A stretch of 64,000 nt of DNA. It comes from Gudongella sp051744365. GTDB lineage: Bacteria > Bacillota > Clostridia > Tissierellales > Tissierellaceae. This document shows positions 8,642 through 16,721 of this stretch, piece by piece. Under the pieces are notes generated by a model. It saw only the letters and a program-made list of their open reading frames with translations, made no database searches and was not told where the DNA came from. Location of the stretch: the NCBI GenBank assembly GCA_051744365.1, contig JBNJCX010000003.1, positions 14,716 to 78,715 of the forward strand. Reading direction: 5' to 3'. A program made the translations under genes and the position numbers. Positions within the stretch are counted from its first letter, which is position 1, and every line of letters starts with the position of its first letter.

Positions 8642-9769
8642 CTATTCTTCTCCTGCCATAAAAAGGTGTGCAATGGCTGCTACCATTTTCTCAGTTACTT
8701 CAGCTGGCTTATCCCACGATGCGCCTTCTCCGTAAGGATGATTGTACAGGGAATAGATTCCTCTGAATCCCTTGGAATAAAGCTCTTCATAGCCCTTTGA
8801 GAGACTTCCGAAAATCCCAACGACAGGTATATGGTTCTTCTGGGCCATTTCCACAGTTGCCATCATTCCCCTATGCATAGTTCTGGGATTCCTTACCTCC
8901 TTCGAACCTACTACCACCAGATCTGCTTCCTTGATTTCTTCATATACTCTGGTCATCTGCACAAAGGCTTCAATAAATGTCATTATCTCAGCTCTTAGAA
9001 AAGCTACCATCCCAGCGCCTGTGCCTCCACCTGCACCTGTTCCCTTGACCTTTTCGACATCAACGCCTGTCGCTTTTTCAACCTCTATGGCGTAATTCCT
9101 CAAGCCTCTGTCCAGAGACTGAATCATCAATGGGCTTGCTCCCTTCAATGGCCCATAGTTGTATGCAATTCCCCGTACACCAGAATACAGATCTTTATAG
9201 TCTGTAACAAGAGTAAATCGCGATTCCTTTACTCGGCTGTCTACATCTGTAGTGTCAATCTCTCTGATTGAATATAATCCACTTCCATTAAGTGTAATGG
9301 ATTCCCCTTCCCTATCCAGGAATCTGTATCCAAGAGCAGTCAAAAGGCCCACTCCTCCGTCATTGGTTGCAGATCCGTGAGTAAATACGTAAAAGTCTCT
9401 TAATCCTCTGTCCAGGGCATCCTTGATCAACAGCCCTGTCCCGTAAGTAGTTGTAAGCAACGGATTTCTTTCGTGCTCTTGTAGCCTTTCCAGACCTGAA
9501 GCCTCCTTAAGATCAATAACAACCTGGTCTCCTTCAAGTATCCCATATCTTGCGCTGATTTTCCTGTAAAGAGGGTCTGTGGTCTCTGTTGTTACAATTT
9601 CTCCACCGAAAGCCTCAACCTGTGCCAATGGGTTGTCTCCCCTGAGGAGTGGATAGCTGTTAATATTTGCCCCAGGTATTGATTTTCTAATTCCTTCTTC
9701 GATATGGGTGACTGTATTCTCAGCGTTCATTACATCCCCAAGTCCACAATGTGCAATTACTATATTCAT
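8642..9769 (-). CDS. glxK: Glycerate kinase (GlxK/GarK type 1 family)
   Basis: A 375-residue protein with the features of the glycerate kinase type 1 family: LVTDYKDLYSGVRGIAYNYGPLKGAS, GTGAGGGTGAGMVAFL and the HGSATNDGGVGLLTALG motif. The enzyme phosphorylates glycerate with ATP, feeding it into glycolysis. The N-terminus (MNIVIAHCGLGD) differs from the usual opening, so the substrate could be a related acid. The ATG at 9769 follows a GGTAGGATT site. The downstream radical SAM gene is tightly coupled. Confidence 0.82.
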   Translation of the reverse strand: MNIVIAHCGLGDVMNAENTVTHIEEGIRKSIPGANINSYPLLRGDNPLAQVEAFGGEIVTTETTDPLYRKISARYGILEGDQVVIDLKEASGLERLQEHERNPLLTTTYGTGLLIKDALDRGLRDFYVFTHGSATNDGGVGLLTALGYRFLDREGESITLNGSGLYSIREIDTTDVDSRVKESRFTLVTDYKDLYSGVRGIAYNYGPLKGASPLMIQSLDRGLRNYAIEVEKATGVDVEKVKGTGAGGGTGAGMVAFLRAEIMTFIEAFVQMTRVYEEIKEADLVVVGSKEVRNPRTMHRGMMATVEMAQKNHIPVVGIFGSLSKGYEELYSKGFRGIYSLYNHPYGEGASWDKPAEVTEKMVAAIAHLFMAGEE

Positions 9770-9893
9770 AATCCTACCTGCTTTCTTTGTTATAAGGTCT
9801 AAGTGAAGTTTTCTACATTTCTTCAAAAACATTCATCAAAGTTTCATATTGTTCTTCATAGGATTATGTTACCCGTAATATTCTCTTTTACAC

Positions 9894-9925
9894 TCAAATT
9901 AATAAAGGCGAGGTATCCCCCCGCC
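9894..9925 (-). terminator. Terminator of fprA
   Basis: GGCGAGG (9907-9913) and CCCCGCC (9919-9925) pair, with one G-U pair on the minus-strand RNA, followed by TTTATTAATTT. It separates fprA from glxK. Confidence 0.65.
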
Positions 9926-9933
9926 CATAATTT

Positions 9934-11124
9934 CTATCTGAAGCTTTCTGCAAATCTCTTTCCGAAGTCTATGCATTCCTCCATAGCTTCATCACTAGGA
10001 TTCCAAAGTGATTTGATTCCATCCTGTACAATCTCAAATTTGGCTTCCTTCAACTTCCCTTCAAGTATTTTTATGGATTCTCCGCTCCATCCGTAGGATC
10101 CGAATGCGGCAGCTTTCTTGTTTTGGAATTCAAGGCCTTTGACCATTTCCATCAGTCCCCCAACTGCATGCTGTATACTCTTGTTTACAGTCGAAGATCC
10201 AAGCAATATCCCCTTAGACTTGAATATTTCTGTGATAACATCATTTTTGTCAGTTATGGCTGCATTGAAAAGCTTGACTGTGACTTCAGGATCGGCTTTT
10301 CTTATCCCCTCCATCATTCCTTCAGCCATCCTTCTTGTTCCATGCCACATTGAATCATAAATTATTGAAATCTGATTTTCCTGATAGCTATCAGCCCAAT
10401 CCAGATACTTTTCAACTATCTGTGCTGGATTGTCCCTCCAGATTACTCCGTGTGATGGGGCTATCATATTAAGCGGCAGCTCAAATCCCAGTATTTCATT
10501 TATTTTCATTGTAACAAGCTTGCTGAATGGAGTAAGGATATTTGCATAATATTTGATAGCTTCTTCCCATAACTCACATTGGTCTACCTTGTCATTATAG
10601 AAAAATTCTGATGCATAGTGCTGACCAAATGCGTCATTGCTGAAAAGAATATTTTCTCCACTCATATATGTCATCATACTGTCAGGCCAGTGAAGCATTC
10701 TTGCTTCAACAAATGTCAATGTTGATTCTCCGATTGGAAGAGTATCACCTGTCTTTACCTCAACGAAATTCCAGTCCTCATGATAATGCCCTTGAAGAAT
10801 CTTCTTTCCATTCTTAGTGCAATACACAGGAGTGTCTGGTATTTCCTTAAGCAGTAGCGACAAGGAACCACTATGGTCAACCTCTCCATGCTGAGCGATT
10901 ATATAGTCTATTTCATTGAGGTCTATTTCCTTCTTTAGATTGTCTACAAATTCTTTGTCATATGGTGCCCATACAGTGTCTATCAAAACTGTCTTCTCAT
11001 CCCTTATCAAATAGGAATTGTAGGATGAACCCTTGTTTGTGGAGTACTCATCACCATGGAACTTTCTCAACTCCCAGTCGATCTTTCCTACCCATTCTAC
11101 CTTTTCTGTCAATTTGAAGCTCAT
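9934..11124 (-). CDS. fprA: FprA-type flavodiiron protein (O2/NO reductase)
   Basis: A 396-residue A-type flavoprotein. The N-terminal half is a metallo-beta-lactamase fold with a diiron site (QHGEVDHSG, the H-x-E-x-D-H signature, and later His ligands near LHWPDSMM, SNDAFGQH and APSHGVIW). The C-terminal part from about residue 255 is a flavodoxin domain (IIYDSMWHGTRRMAEGM). Such proteins reduce oxygen to water or NO to N2O in anaerobes, fed by rubredoxin or F420. It shares a divergent 230-base promoter region with the hemerythrin gene, and hcp lies further along in the window. Confidence 0.94.
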   Translation of the reverse strand: MSFKLTEKVEWVGKIDWELRKFHGDEYSTNKGSSYNSYLIRDEKTVLIDTVWAPYDKEFVDNLKKEIDLNEIDYIIAQHGEVDHSGSLSLLLKEIPDTPVYCTKNGKKILQGHYHEDWNFVEVKTGDTLPIGESTLTFVEARMLHWPDSMMTYMSGENILFSNDAFGQHYASEFFYNDKVDQCELWEEAIKYYANILTPFSKLVTMKINEILGFELPLNMIAPSHGVIWRDNPAQIVEKYLDWADSYQENQISIIYDSMWHGTRRMAEGMMEGIRKADPEVTVKLFNAAITDKNDVITEIFKSKGILLGSSTVNKSIQHAVGGLMEMVKGLEFQNKKAAAFGSYGWSGESIKILEGKLKEAKFEIVQDGIKSLWNPSDEAMEECIDFGKRFAESFR

Positions 11125-11354
11125 TGAAAACCCTCCTTCTAAAACTATAATTTAAATTGGTTTTCTGCCAAATTGCAAAAAACATACAACCGCCTTTAAA
11201 CAAGGTGCCATATTCCTCAACTACCTTAAGCACTTGCCAATATCTCTTGCTATGGGAGATGAGGAATAGTTCCCCTTGTCGTGTGTGCCTATGTTATACC
11301 CCAGATATTTAGGGTAAAATAACCTTGAACAAATAATTAATATGAGGTGATAAT

Positions 11355-11915
11355 TTGAAATCTATTGAAATAATGGTTGAAGAGCACAGGAACATCCGAA
11401 GAATGCTCAAGGTTCTCAGGGAAGTAGCCTACCGGATTATGACCGGAGGAAACTACCACCTGGATGACCTCCCGGAAATAATTGATTTTGTAAGGAACTA
11501 TGCCGACAAGCTTCATCACGGCAAGGAGGAGGACATCCTCTTTAAAGCCATGAACCAGCAGATTGAGAAGCTGGCTAAATCAGGCGCAATCACGGGAATG
11601 TATATTGAACATGACCAGGGCAGATTGTTTATCGCCAACCTGGAGACCGGATACAAGGCATTCAAAGAAGGTGATGACAGGGCCAGACTCGACATCATCG
11701 GCAATGCCATCGCCTACACCGACCTTCTTGACAGACATATTGAAAGGGAGAATACTGCATTGTACAAATTTGCAGAAAACATGCTTCCTGATGAGATAAA
11801 GTCCAAAGTCGATTCTGACTGTGACATTGTGGAGGATGAAGCCACAAGTTCAGGAACCAAGGCAAGATATATCAACCTTCTCCAGCTTATGGAAGACAAA
11901 TACAAGCCCAAATAA
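11355..11915 (+). CDS. Hemerythrin-domain protein
   Basis: A 186-residue four-helix hemerythrin (HHE) protein. Iron-ligand motifs appear as EEHRNIRRML near the start, KLHHGKEEDILF at about residue 55, IEHDQGRLF at about 88 and DRHIERENTALY at about 125. It probably binds a diiron site for oxygen or NO sensing or scavenging. The start is a TTG at 11355 with GAGGTGAT upstream. It is transcribed divergently from fprA and converges on the Crp/Fnr gene, with a shared terminator. Confidence 0.88.
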   Translation: MKSIEIMVEEHRNIRRMLKVLREVAYRIMTGGNYHLDDLPEIIDFVRNYADKLHHGKEEDILFKAMNQQIEKLAKSGAITGMYIEHDQGRLFIANLETGYKAFKEGDDRARLDIIGNAIAYTDLLDRHIERENTALYKFAENMLPDEIKSKVDSDCDIVEDEATSSGTKARYINLLQLMEDKYKPK

Positions 11916-11935
11916 AGCCCAGATTGGGCTTTATT
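11911..11935. terminator. Bidirectional terminator between hemerythrin and crp/fnr genes
   Basis: AATAAAGCCCA (11911-11921) and TGGGCTTTATT (11925-11935) are a perfect 11-base inverted repeat with a 3-base loop, flanked by A and T tracts on both sides. The stop codons of the two convergent genes lie in or next to it. Confidence 0.85.
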
Positions 11936-12608
11936 CTATTTCTGCGAGTTTTTCCTTGTCCAGAACGTGGATTATTCGTTGCCCCTGCAGCTTTATCAGA
12001 CCCATCTCCTGTAGCTGCCCCAACTTTCTGCTCAGGGACTCCTGACTCATCCCAAGGTGGGATGCCCAGTTTCCCTTTGTCATCTGGAGCTTTACAATGC
12101 CCTTGTCCTCAAGGCTCAGTATGCTCTTTGCAATCCTTCTCTCCACTGAAGAAAGGCTTATGTCTTCAACAAGGGTCTCTGCCTTCTCCAGCCTCTGACT
12201 CAACTCCTCCAGTATTTTCATGGCAATGGAAGGATATGTCGACATCAGCCCCTTAAGATCCTGACCATCAATTCTGCACATGATGGTGTTTTCCATGGCA
12301 AATGCATTGTCCTTTGTCAACTCTTTTGAAAAAAGAGTCAGCTCGCCCATAAACTCTCCCGGCCCCAGAACCCTCAGTATCTGCTCTTTGCCTGATTCAC
12401 TGATTCTTGTTATCTTGACCTTGCCCTTGTGAATCACATAAAGGCTGTCATGTCTGTCCCCGGCAGTATATATGGCCTCTCCCTTTTCCACGTGCTTCTC
12501 AAGTGTGATCATGGCAATCTCGAACATCTCTTCCTTTGTAAGATTGCTGAAAATCGGCACAAGCTCTATGCAATTCTGACCTTCTCTTTCCTGACAGTTG
12601 CATTTCAT
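11931..12608 (-). CDS. Crp/Fnr-family transcriptional regulator with N-terminal cysteines
   Basis: A 225-residue regulator. The N-terminus has Cys at residues 3, 5 and 13 (MKCNCQEREGQNC), which could bind an iron-sulfur cluster as in FNR. A cyclic-nucleotide-binding-like beta barrel follows (about 20-130) with LYVIHKGKVKITRIS and LGPGEFMGELTLF. The C-terminal winged helix (about 150-222) has the recognition helix region MSQESLSRKLGQLQEMGLI. Its ATG overlaps the ATPase stop (ATGA), so it is the last gene of the HMA-ATPase operon and probably controls it through the palindrome at 14783-14798. Confidence 0.9.
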   Translation of the reverse strand: MKCNCQEREGQNCIELVPIFSNLTKEEMFEIAMITLEKHVEKGEAIYTAGDRHDSLYVIHKGKVKITRISESGKEQILRVLGPGEFMGELTLFSKELTKDNAFAMENTIMCRIDGQDLKGLMSTYPSIAMKILEELSQRLEKAETLVEDISLSSVERRIAKSILSLEDKGIVKLQMTKGNWASHLGMSQESLSRKLGQLQEMGLIKLQGQRIIHVLDKEKLAEIE

Positions 12609-14491
12609 TTTAATTCTCCTGTCTGTAGAACCTTCTTCTTTGTTCTTCCCTTATCTCCATAGCCCAGCAATCTAACAGCATTTATTATTACCAGCAGTAC
12701 GCTTATTTCATGAACCAGCATACCGAAGGATAGGTTAACCGTCTTTACAAGAACACCTAGAAGAAGCAAAGCCGCTACTCCGATTGCAAAATATATATTC
12801 TGCTTCATATTTGCCACAGTAGCTCTACTAAGACCTATTGTGTGAGACAGTTTCTTTATTTCCTCAGACATTAGAATCACATCTGCCGTCTCCATGGCCA
12901 CATCCTTGCCGGCTCCTCCTATGGCTATTCCCAGATCTGCTGAAGCCAGAGCCGGTGCATCATTCACACCGTCACCGACCATTCCCGTCGCTCCGTATTT
13001 CCCCTGAAGCTCCATCAGAATCCTTACCTTATCCTCCGGCAAAAGCTCTGCATAATACTCATCAATTCCCAGTTCCTCGGCTATTGCCTTTGCTGCTCTC
13101 TCATTGTCGCCTGTCAACATGACTACCCTCTTGATACCGAGAGATTTTATGTTTTGGATAAGTTTTTTTGCATCTTCCCTTACTACATCCGCTATAGCAA
13201 TGATACCCAATACGTCCTTGTCCAACCCAACAAGAATGGCTGTCTGTCCTTTGTTTTCCTCATTTTGCAGAGTTTCCTCAATATGATCCAATTTGTAACC
13301 ATTTTCTATAAACAGCTTCCTGTTTCCGAGAAGGTAATCCTTACCCTCTATTTTTGCCTTTATTCCATGTCCTGTAATAATTTCAGCATCATCTACTGTT
13401 CCATTGTAAGCACCCAGGTTCGACTTTGCATGGTTTATAATAGCCCTTCCGAGCGGGTGCTCTGAATAGCTTTCTCCAATGGCTGCAATTTTCAGAAGCT
13501 CATCCTCGTCAATGCCAAATGCTATTACCTCAGTTACGACAGGCTTGCCGATTGTCAGGGTTCCTGTCTTGTCAAATGCAAGAACCTTTACACTCCCAAG
13601 CTTCTCCATTATTTCTCCGCCCTTTACAAGTACTCCGTGCTTGGCACCGTTTCCAATGCCTGCAACAATTGATACTGGTGTTGAAATTACTAGTGCTCCC
13701 GGACAGGCTATAACAAGAAGTGTAAGAGAGAGAACAAGGTCTCTTGTGAAGAGGTACAACACTGCTGACAACGCTATTATTCCTGGAGTGTAGTATCTTG
13801 AAAACTTTTCGAGGAACTTTTGAGTCTTTGCCTTCTTGTCCTGTGCCTCCTCTACCATTTCAAGAATCCTTGCAAAGGTGGTGTCATCTCCCACCTTGTC
13901 TGCTCTTACTTTAAGGTATCCAGATTCCAATATTGTACCTGAGAAAACCTCATCCTCAAGAGCCTTTGGTATCGGAAGTGATTCACCGGTAATCGCGGCC
14001 TGGTTTAAATAGGCATTGCCCTCAAGTACAGTTCCATCTACTGATATCTTCTCTCCAGGTTTTACAATCACAGTCTCGCCTTGAATGACATCCTCGGGAT
14101 CCACCAAAACTTCCTTTCCGTCCCTGATGACTCTTGCGGTATCAGGTGCAAGGTCAAGAAGTGCCTTGATGGATGACCTTGTTTTTTCAATGGTCCTTGA
14201 CTCCAGGTAGTCACCTAGCATAAACAGGAATGTGACTGCTGCTGCTTCCCAGTACTCTCCTATAAACAGGGCTCCCGTCACAGCAATTGTGACAAGTGCA
14301 TCTATCCCAACTATCCTGTACTTCAATGCTTCAAAAGCGTTTCTGAATATTGGAAGACCTGCCACAAGAGTTGTTGCAAGCATAAATCCTATTGTTATGG
14401 GTGCATAGCCTGATGTCTCCTTGAGAATGAATGATATCACCACAAGAACAGTTGCCAGTATAACCCTGTATTTTTTACTTACCTCTGGCAT
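12605..14491 (-). CDS. Heavy-metal P1B-type ATPase with CPG motif
   Basis: A 628-residue P1B ATPase: actuator TGES loop (AAITGESLPIPK), transmembrane metal site, phosphorylation motif DKTGTLT, ATP-binding HP (SEHPLGRAI), and hinge GDGVNDAPALA. The membrane metal motif reads ACPGALVIS, so CPG replaces the common CPC; a conserved downstream helix has LVHEISVLLVIINAVRLL. It lacks an N-terminal HMA domain, but a separate 70-residue HMA protein precedes it. It should export a divalent or monovalent metal; which one is unclear. Neighbours suggest control by the Crp/Fnr regulator encoded last in the operon. Confidence 0.92.
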   Translation of the reverse strand: MPEVSKKYRVILATVLVVISFILKETSGYAPITIGFMLATTLVAGLPIFRNAFEALKYRIVGIDALVTIAVTGALFIGEYWEAAAVTFLFMLGDYLESRTIEKTRSSIKALLDLAPDTARVIRDGKEVLVDPEDVIQGETVIVKPGEKISVDGTVLEGNAYLNQAAITGESLPIPKALEDEVFSGTILESGYLKVRADKVGDDTTFARILEMVEEAQDKKAKTQKFLEKFSRYYTPGIIALSAVLYLFTRDLVLSLTLLVIACPGALVISTPVSIVAGIGNGAKHGVLVKGGEIMEKLGSVKVLAFDKTGTLTIGKPVVTEVIAFGIDEDELLKIAAIGESYSEHPLGRAIINHAKSNLGAYNGTVDDAEIITGHGIKAKIEGKDYLLGNRKLFIENGYKLDHIEETLQNEENKGQTAILVGLDKDVLGIIAIADVVREDAKKLIQNIKSLGIKRVVMLTGDNERAAKAIAEELGIDEYYAELLPEDKVRILMELQGKYGATGMVGDGVNDAPALASADLGIAIGGAGKDVAMETADVILMSEEIKKLSHTIGLSRATVANMKQNIYFAIGVAALLLLGVLVKTVNLSFGMLVHEISVLLVIINAVRLLGYGDKGRTKKKVLQTGELK

Positions 14492-14509
14492 AATCTTCCC
14501 CTCCTGTTT

Positions 14510-14722
14510 TTACTTCTCCTTCAATACCTCAAAGCCCAGCTTGGCTATGTTGTTCTTTATAGTCTCTGAATCAACTACATTTTCATCGTACTCCAGCTTG
14601 ATTTTTGATGAATTGAAGAGTACCTCATATTCCTTTACGCCCTCTGTCTTCTTGAGCATCCCTTCAAGCTTCATTGTGCATGATGGACATGTCAGCGTGT
14701 CCAGCTGGTAAGTTTTTTTCAT
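14510..14722 (-). CDS. HMA-domain metal-binding protein
   Basis: A 70-residue stand-alone heavy-metal-associated domain. The metal-binding loop is TLTCPSCTMKLEG (CxxC at residues 12-15), followed by the usual beta-alpha-beta pattern. It resembles copper chaperones (CopZ) and the N-terminal domains of P1B ATPases. It lies 18 bases ahead of the ATPase gene, which lacks its own HMA domain, so it probably hands metal to it. AGGAGGAG precedes the ATG. Confidence 0.88.
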   Translation of the reverse strand: MKKTYQLDTLTCPSCTMKLEGMLKKTEGVKEYEVLFNSSKIKLEYDENVVDSETIKNNIAKLGFEVLKEK

Positions 14723-14755
14723 TATAACTCCTCCTTTATTTCTCTTATTGGTTTA

Positions 14756-14798
14756 ATTATAGGCTAGTCCACTCCATAAATCTTTGACCTAGGTCAAA
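14756..14798 (-). promoter_or_regulatory. Promoter of the HMA-ATPase-Crp operon with FNR-type palindrome
   Basis: A perfect 16-base palindrome TTTGACCTAGGTCAAA lies at 14783-14798 and contains the FNR-like half-sites TTGAC-N4-GTCAA. A consensus -10 TATAAT sits at 14756-14761 on the minus strand, which predicts a start near 14749. The palindrome centre then falls at -41.5, the standard class II activator position, and no good -35 box is seen at 17 bases. This suggests activation by a Crp/Fnr protein, most simply the one encoded at the end of the operon. Confidence 0.75.
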
Positions 14799-14803
14799 AT
14801 TTG

Positions 14804-14852
14804 TTAAAAAAATATGACCACAGATTATCCTTGAGGATATTCTGTGGTCATA
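14804..14852 (-). terminator. Terminator of the threonine aldolase gene
   Basis: TATGACCACAGA (14813-14824) and TCTGTGGTCATA (14841-14852) form a perfect 12-base stem; the loop has a nested ATCC/GGAT pairing. A run of seven T follows on the minus strand. Confidence 0.85.
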
Positions 14853-14872
14853 TGGAAGCATATTTTTGTTTT

Positions 14873-15898
14873 CTATTTGTTGTTGTAGTTGATTATATAA
14901 TCTACGAACTCGTCCACATCTTCCTTTGTGGTGTCAAAGGAGGTCACAAATCTCACAAGACCTTCAGCTGGATCAGTAACATAAAACTTGAAGTGATTCA
15001 AAAGGTGTTCTATCAGCCCCTTGTCCATGTATGCAAACACCATGTTTGTGCTTACGGGAGCGAATAGTTCAACACCATTTTGTGCTGAAATGCTGTCTGC
15101 CAGATACTGTCCCATCTGGTTTGCATTTCTTGCATTTTGAAGCCAAAGGTCATCCTCCAGGTATGCAATATACTGGGCGCTCATATATCTCATTTTTGAT
15201 ACCAGCTGCATCCCCTGCTTTCTGTGAAACAAGAAGCTTCTTGTAAATTCATCCCTCATGGAGACAATCGCCTCTCCCATCATCATGCCGTTTTTGGTTC
15301 CTCCAAAGCTAAAAAGATCTACCCCTGTATCAGTTATCATTTCCTCGAAGGTTGTACCAATGGCCGCAACTGCGTTTGCAATTCTTGCTCCGTCCACGTG
15401 GAGCATCATATGGTTGTTATGGGCGAAATCAGCCAATGCTTTTATTTCCCCCACTGAATAAAGCGTACCCATCTCCGTTGATTGAGATATTGATATTACT
15501 TTTGGTTGAACAGAATGCTCGTCTCCCACTACCTCCAGCAGAGGTTCGATATCATCTGGTGAAATCTTTCCCTCCTTGTTAGGGATATATATAATCTTGT
15601 TGCCTGCAAATTTTTCCATTGCTCCACATTCGTCTACATTTATATGGGCAGAATCAGCTGCCACAATTCCTTCATATGGTCTTATAAGTCCTGAAAGTCC
15701 GATTACATTTGCAGCAGTTCCCGTTGTCACAAAGAAAACACCTGCTTTACAGCCAAGAAGCTCCTGGATTTTTTCCTCTGCCCTCCTGGATATATCATCC
15801 TCTCCATATGCGTGGGCGTATCCCTGGTTTGCCTTTATTATTGCATCCATTATTTTTGGATGAACCCCAGAGGTGTTGTCGCTCTTAAACATTTTCAT
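14873..15898 (-). CDS. ltaE: Low-specificity L-threonine aldolase
   Basis: A 341-residue PLP fold-type I enzyme that splits threonine to glycine and acetaldehyde. Family marks are the opening MFKSDNTSGVHPKIMDA, YGEDDISRRAEEKI, the LHVDGARIANA segment with the cofactor-contacting Asp, and SFGGTKNGMM with the Schiff-base Lys. Length is normal. It is a single-gene unit with its own terminator. It would supply glycine, a typical fermentation substrate in amino-acid-using clostridia. Confidence 0.92.
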   Translation of the reverse strand: MKMFKSDNTSGVHPKIMDAIIKANQGYAHAYGEDDISRRAEEKIQELLGCKAGVFFVTTGTAANVIGLSGLIRPYEGIVAADSAHINVDECGAMEKFAGNKIIYIPNKEGKISPDDIEPLLEVVGDEHSVQPKVISISQSTEMGTLYSVGEIKALADFAHNNHMMLHVDGARIANAVAAIGTTFEEMITDTGVDLFSFGGTKNGMMMGEAIVSMRDEFTRSFLFHRKQGMQLVSKMRYMSAQYIAYLEDDLWLQNARNANQMGQYLADSISAQNGVELFAPVSTNMVFAYMDKGLIEHLLNHFKFYVTDPAEGLVRFVTSFDTTKEDVDEFVDYIINYNNK

Positions 15899-16060
15899 CG
15901 ATATTCCTCCAATCCCTTTTTTATCATTATATCAAGATTTTCCTACATATGCCACCTATCAGGGAGCATCTCATTTTTATCTGTTTTAAAATAAGTGGAC
16001 AAGCTCCCTGTTTTACTTTTGCATAGTATAGTATACTTTAAAATAGGCGAGGTGAAAAAA

Positions 16061-16684
16061 ATGGTCTATTATATGGCAATAATCGTCATAGGATACTTGT
16101 TTGGGTGTCTACAATCTGCATATATTTTTGGCAAGGTAGTAAAAAACGTTGATATCAGAACTCTGGGGCAAAAAAATTCGGGGGCTACCAATGCTGCGCA
16201 GTCACTTGGCATGTCAGCAGGGGTTGCTGTTGCAATCCTTGATATATTAAAAGCTATTGCAGCTGCAGCAATAGTCAGATTTTTGTTTCCTCAAATTCTG
16301 GAGACTGATGGGATGCTTCCGGTATATGTAAGTGGGGCAGCCGTTGTCCTGGGACACAACTATCCCTTCTTTATGGGATTTAGGGGTGGCAAGGGTACAG
16401 CCTCAACAGTTGGCATTCTTTTTTCAATCGATATATTCCTTGGTATCCTTGGCGTGCTTGTGGTCCTCGTTCTGACAATTATAACCGACTATATCGTTAT
16501 TGGAACTGTGGGACTATTGATATTTTTTGTTTTAGCTACAGCCGTTTATGGGTTTGGAATTCCCTGTCTCCTTATTGCTATAGCCCTTTCTTTGCTGAGC
16601 ATCTACAAGCATCTTCCAAATTTCAGGAGAATCCGCCAAAAGGAAGAGAAAGGTCTAAGAGCTACAATAAAAAAACAACCCTAA
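16061..16684 (+). CDS. plsY: Glycerol-3-phosphate acyltransferase PlsY
   Basis: A 207-residue membrane protein with the three cytoplasmic PlsY motifs: GYLFGCLQSAYIFGK, the glycine-rich GQKNSGATNAAQSLG loop, and GHNYPFFMGFRGGKGTAS. It moves the acyl group from acyl phosphate to glycerol-3-phosphate, the first step of phospholipid synthesis. The ATG at 16061 follows GGCGAGGTG; the longer upstream frame has no ribosome site. An 8-base inverted repeat CAGGGAGC/GCTCCCTG (15960-15967 and 16003-16010) upstream is followed by TTTTACTTTT and could act in the leader. The gene converges on the DEAD-box gene. Confidence 0.92.
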   Translation: MVYYMAIIVIGYLFGCLQSAYIFGKVVKNVDIRTLGQKNSGATNAAQSLGMSAGVAVAILDILKAIAAAAIVRFLFPQILETDGMLPVYVSGAAVVLGHNYPFFMGFRGGKGTASTVGILFSIDIFLGILGVLVVLVLTIITDYIVIGTVGLLIFFVLATAVYGFGIPCLLIAIALSLLSIYKHLPNFRRIRQKEEKGLRATIKKQP

Positions 16685-16707
16685 GATATTAAAGATCCTA
16701 GGGTTGT
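16675..16707. terminator. Bidirectional terminator between plsY and the helicase gene
   Basis: ACAACCCTA (16675-16683) and TAGGGTTGT (16699-16707) form a 9-base stem with A-rich and T-rich flanks. The plsY stop codon lies in the left arm. Confidence 0.75.
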
Positions 16708-16721
16708 AACTTTTAATTTTA

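Noticed and set aside
11125..11354. FNR-type site in the fprA/hemerythrin divergent region
   Set aside because: No TTGAC-N4-GTCAA-like sequence was found; only short imperfect repeats such as TACCC...GGGTA near 11294-11313.
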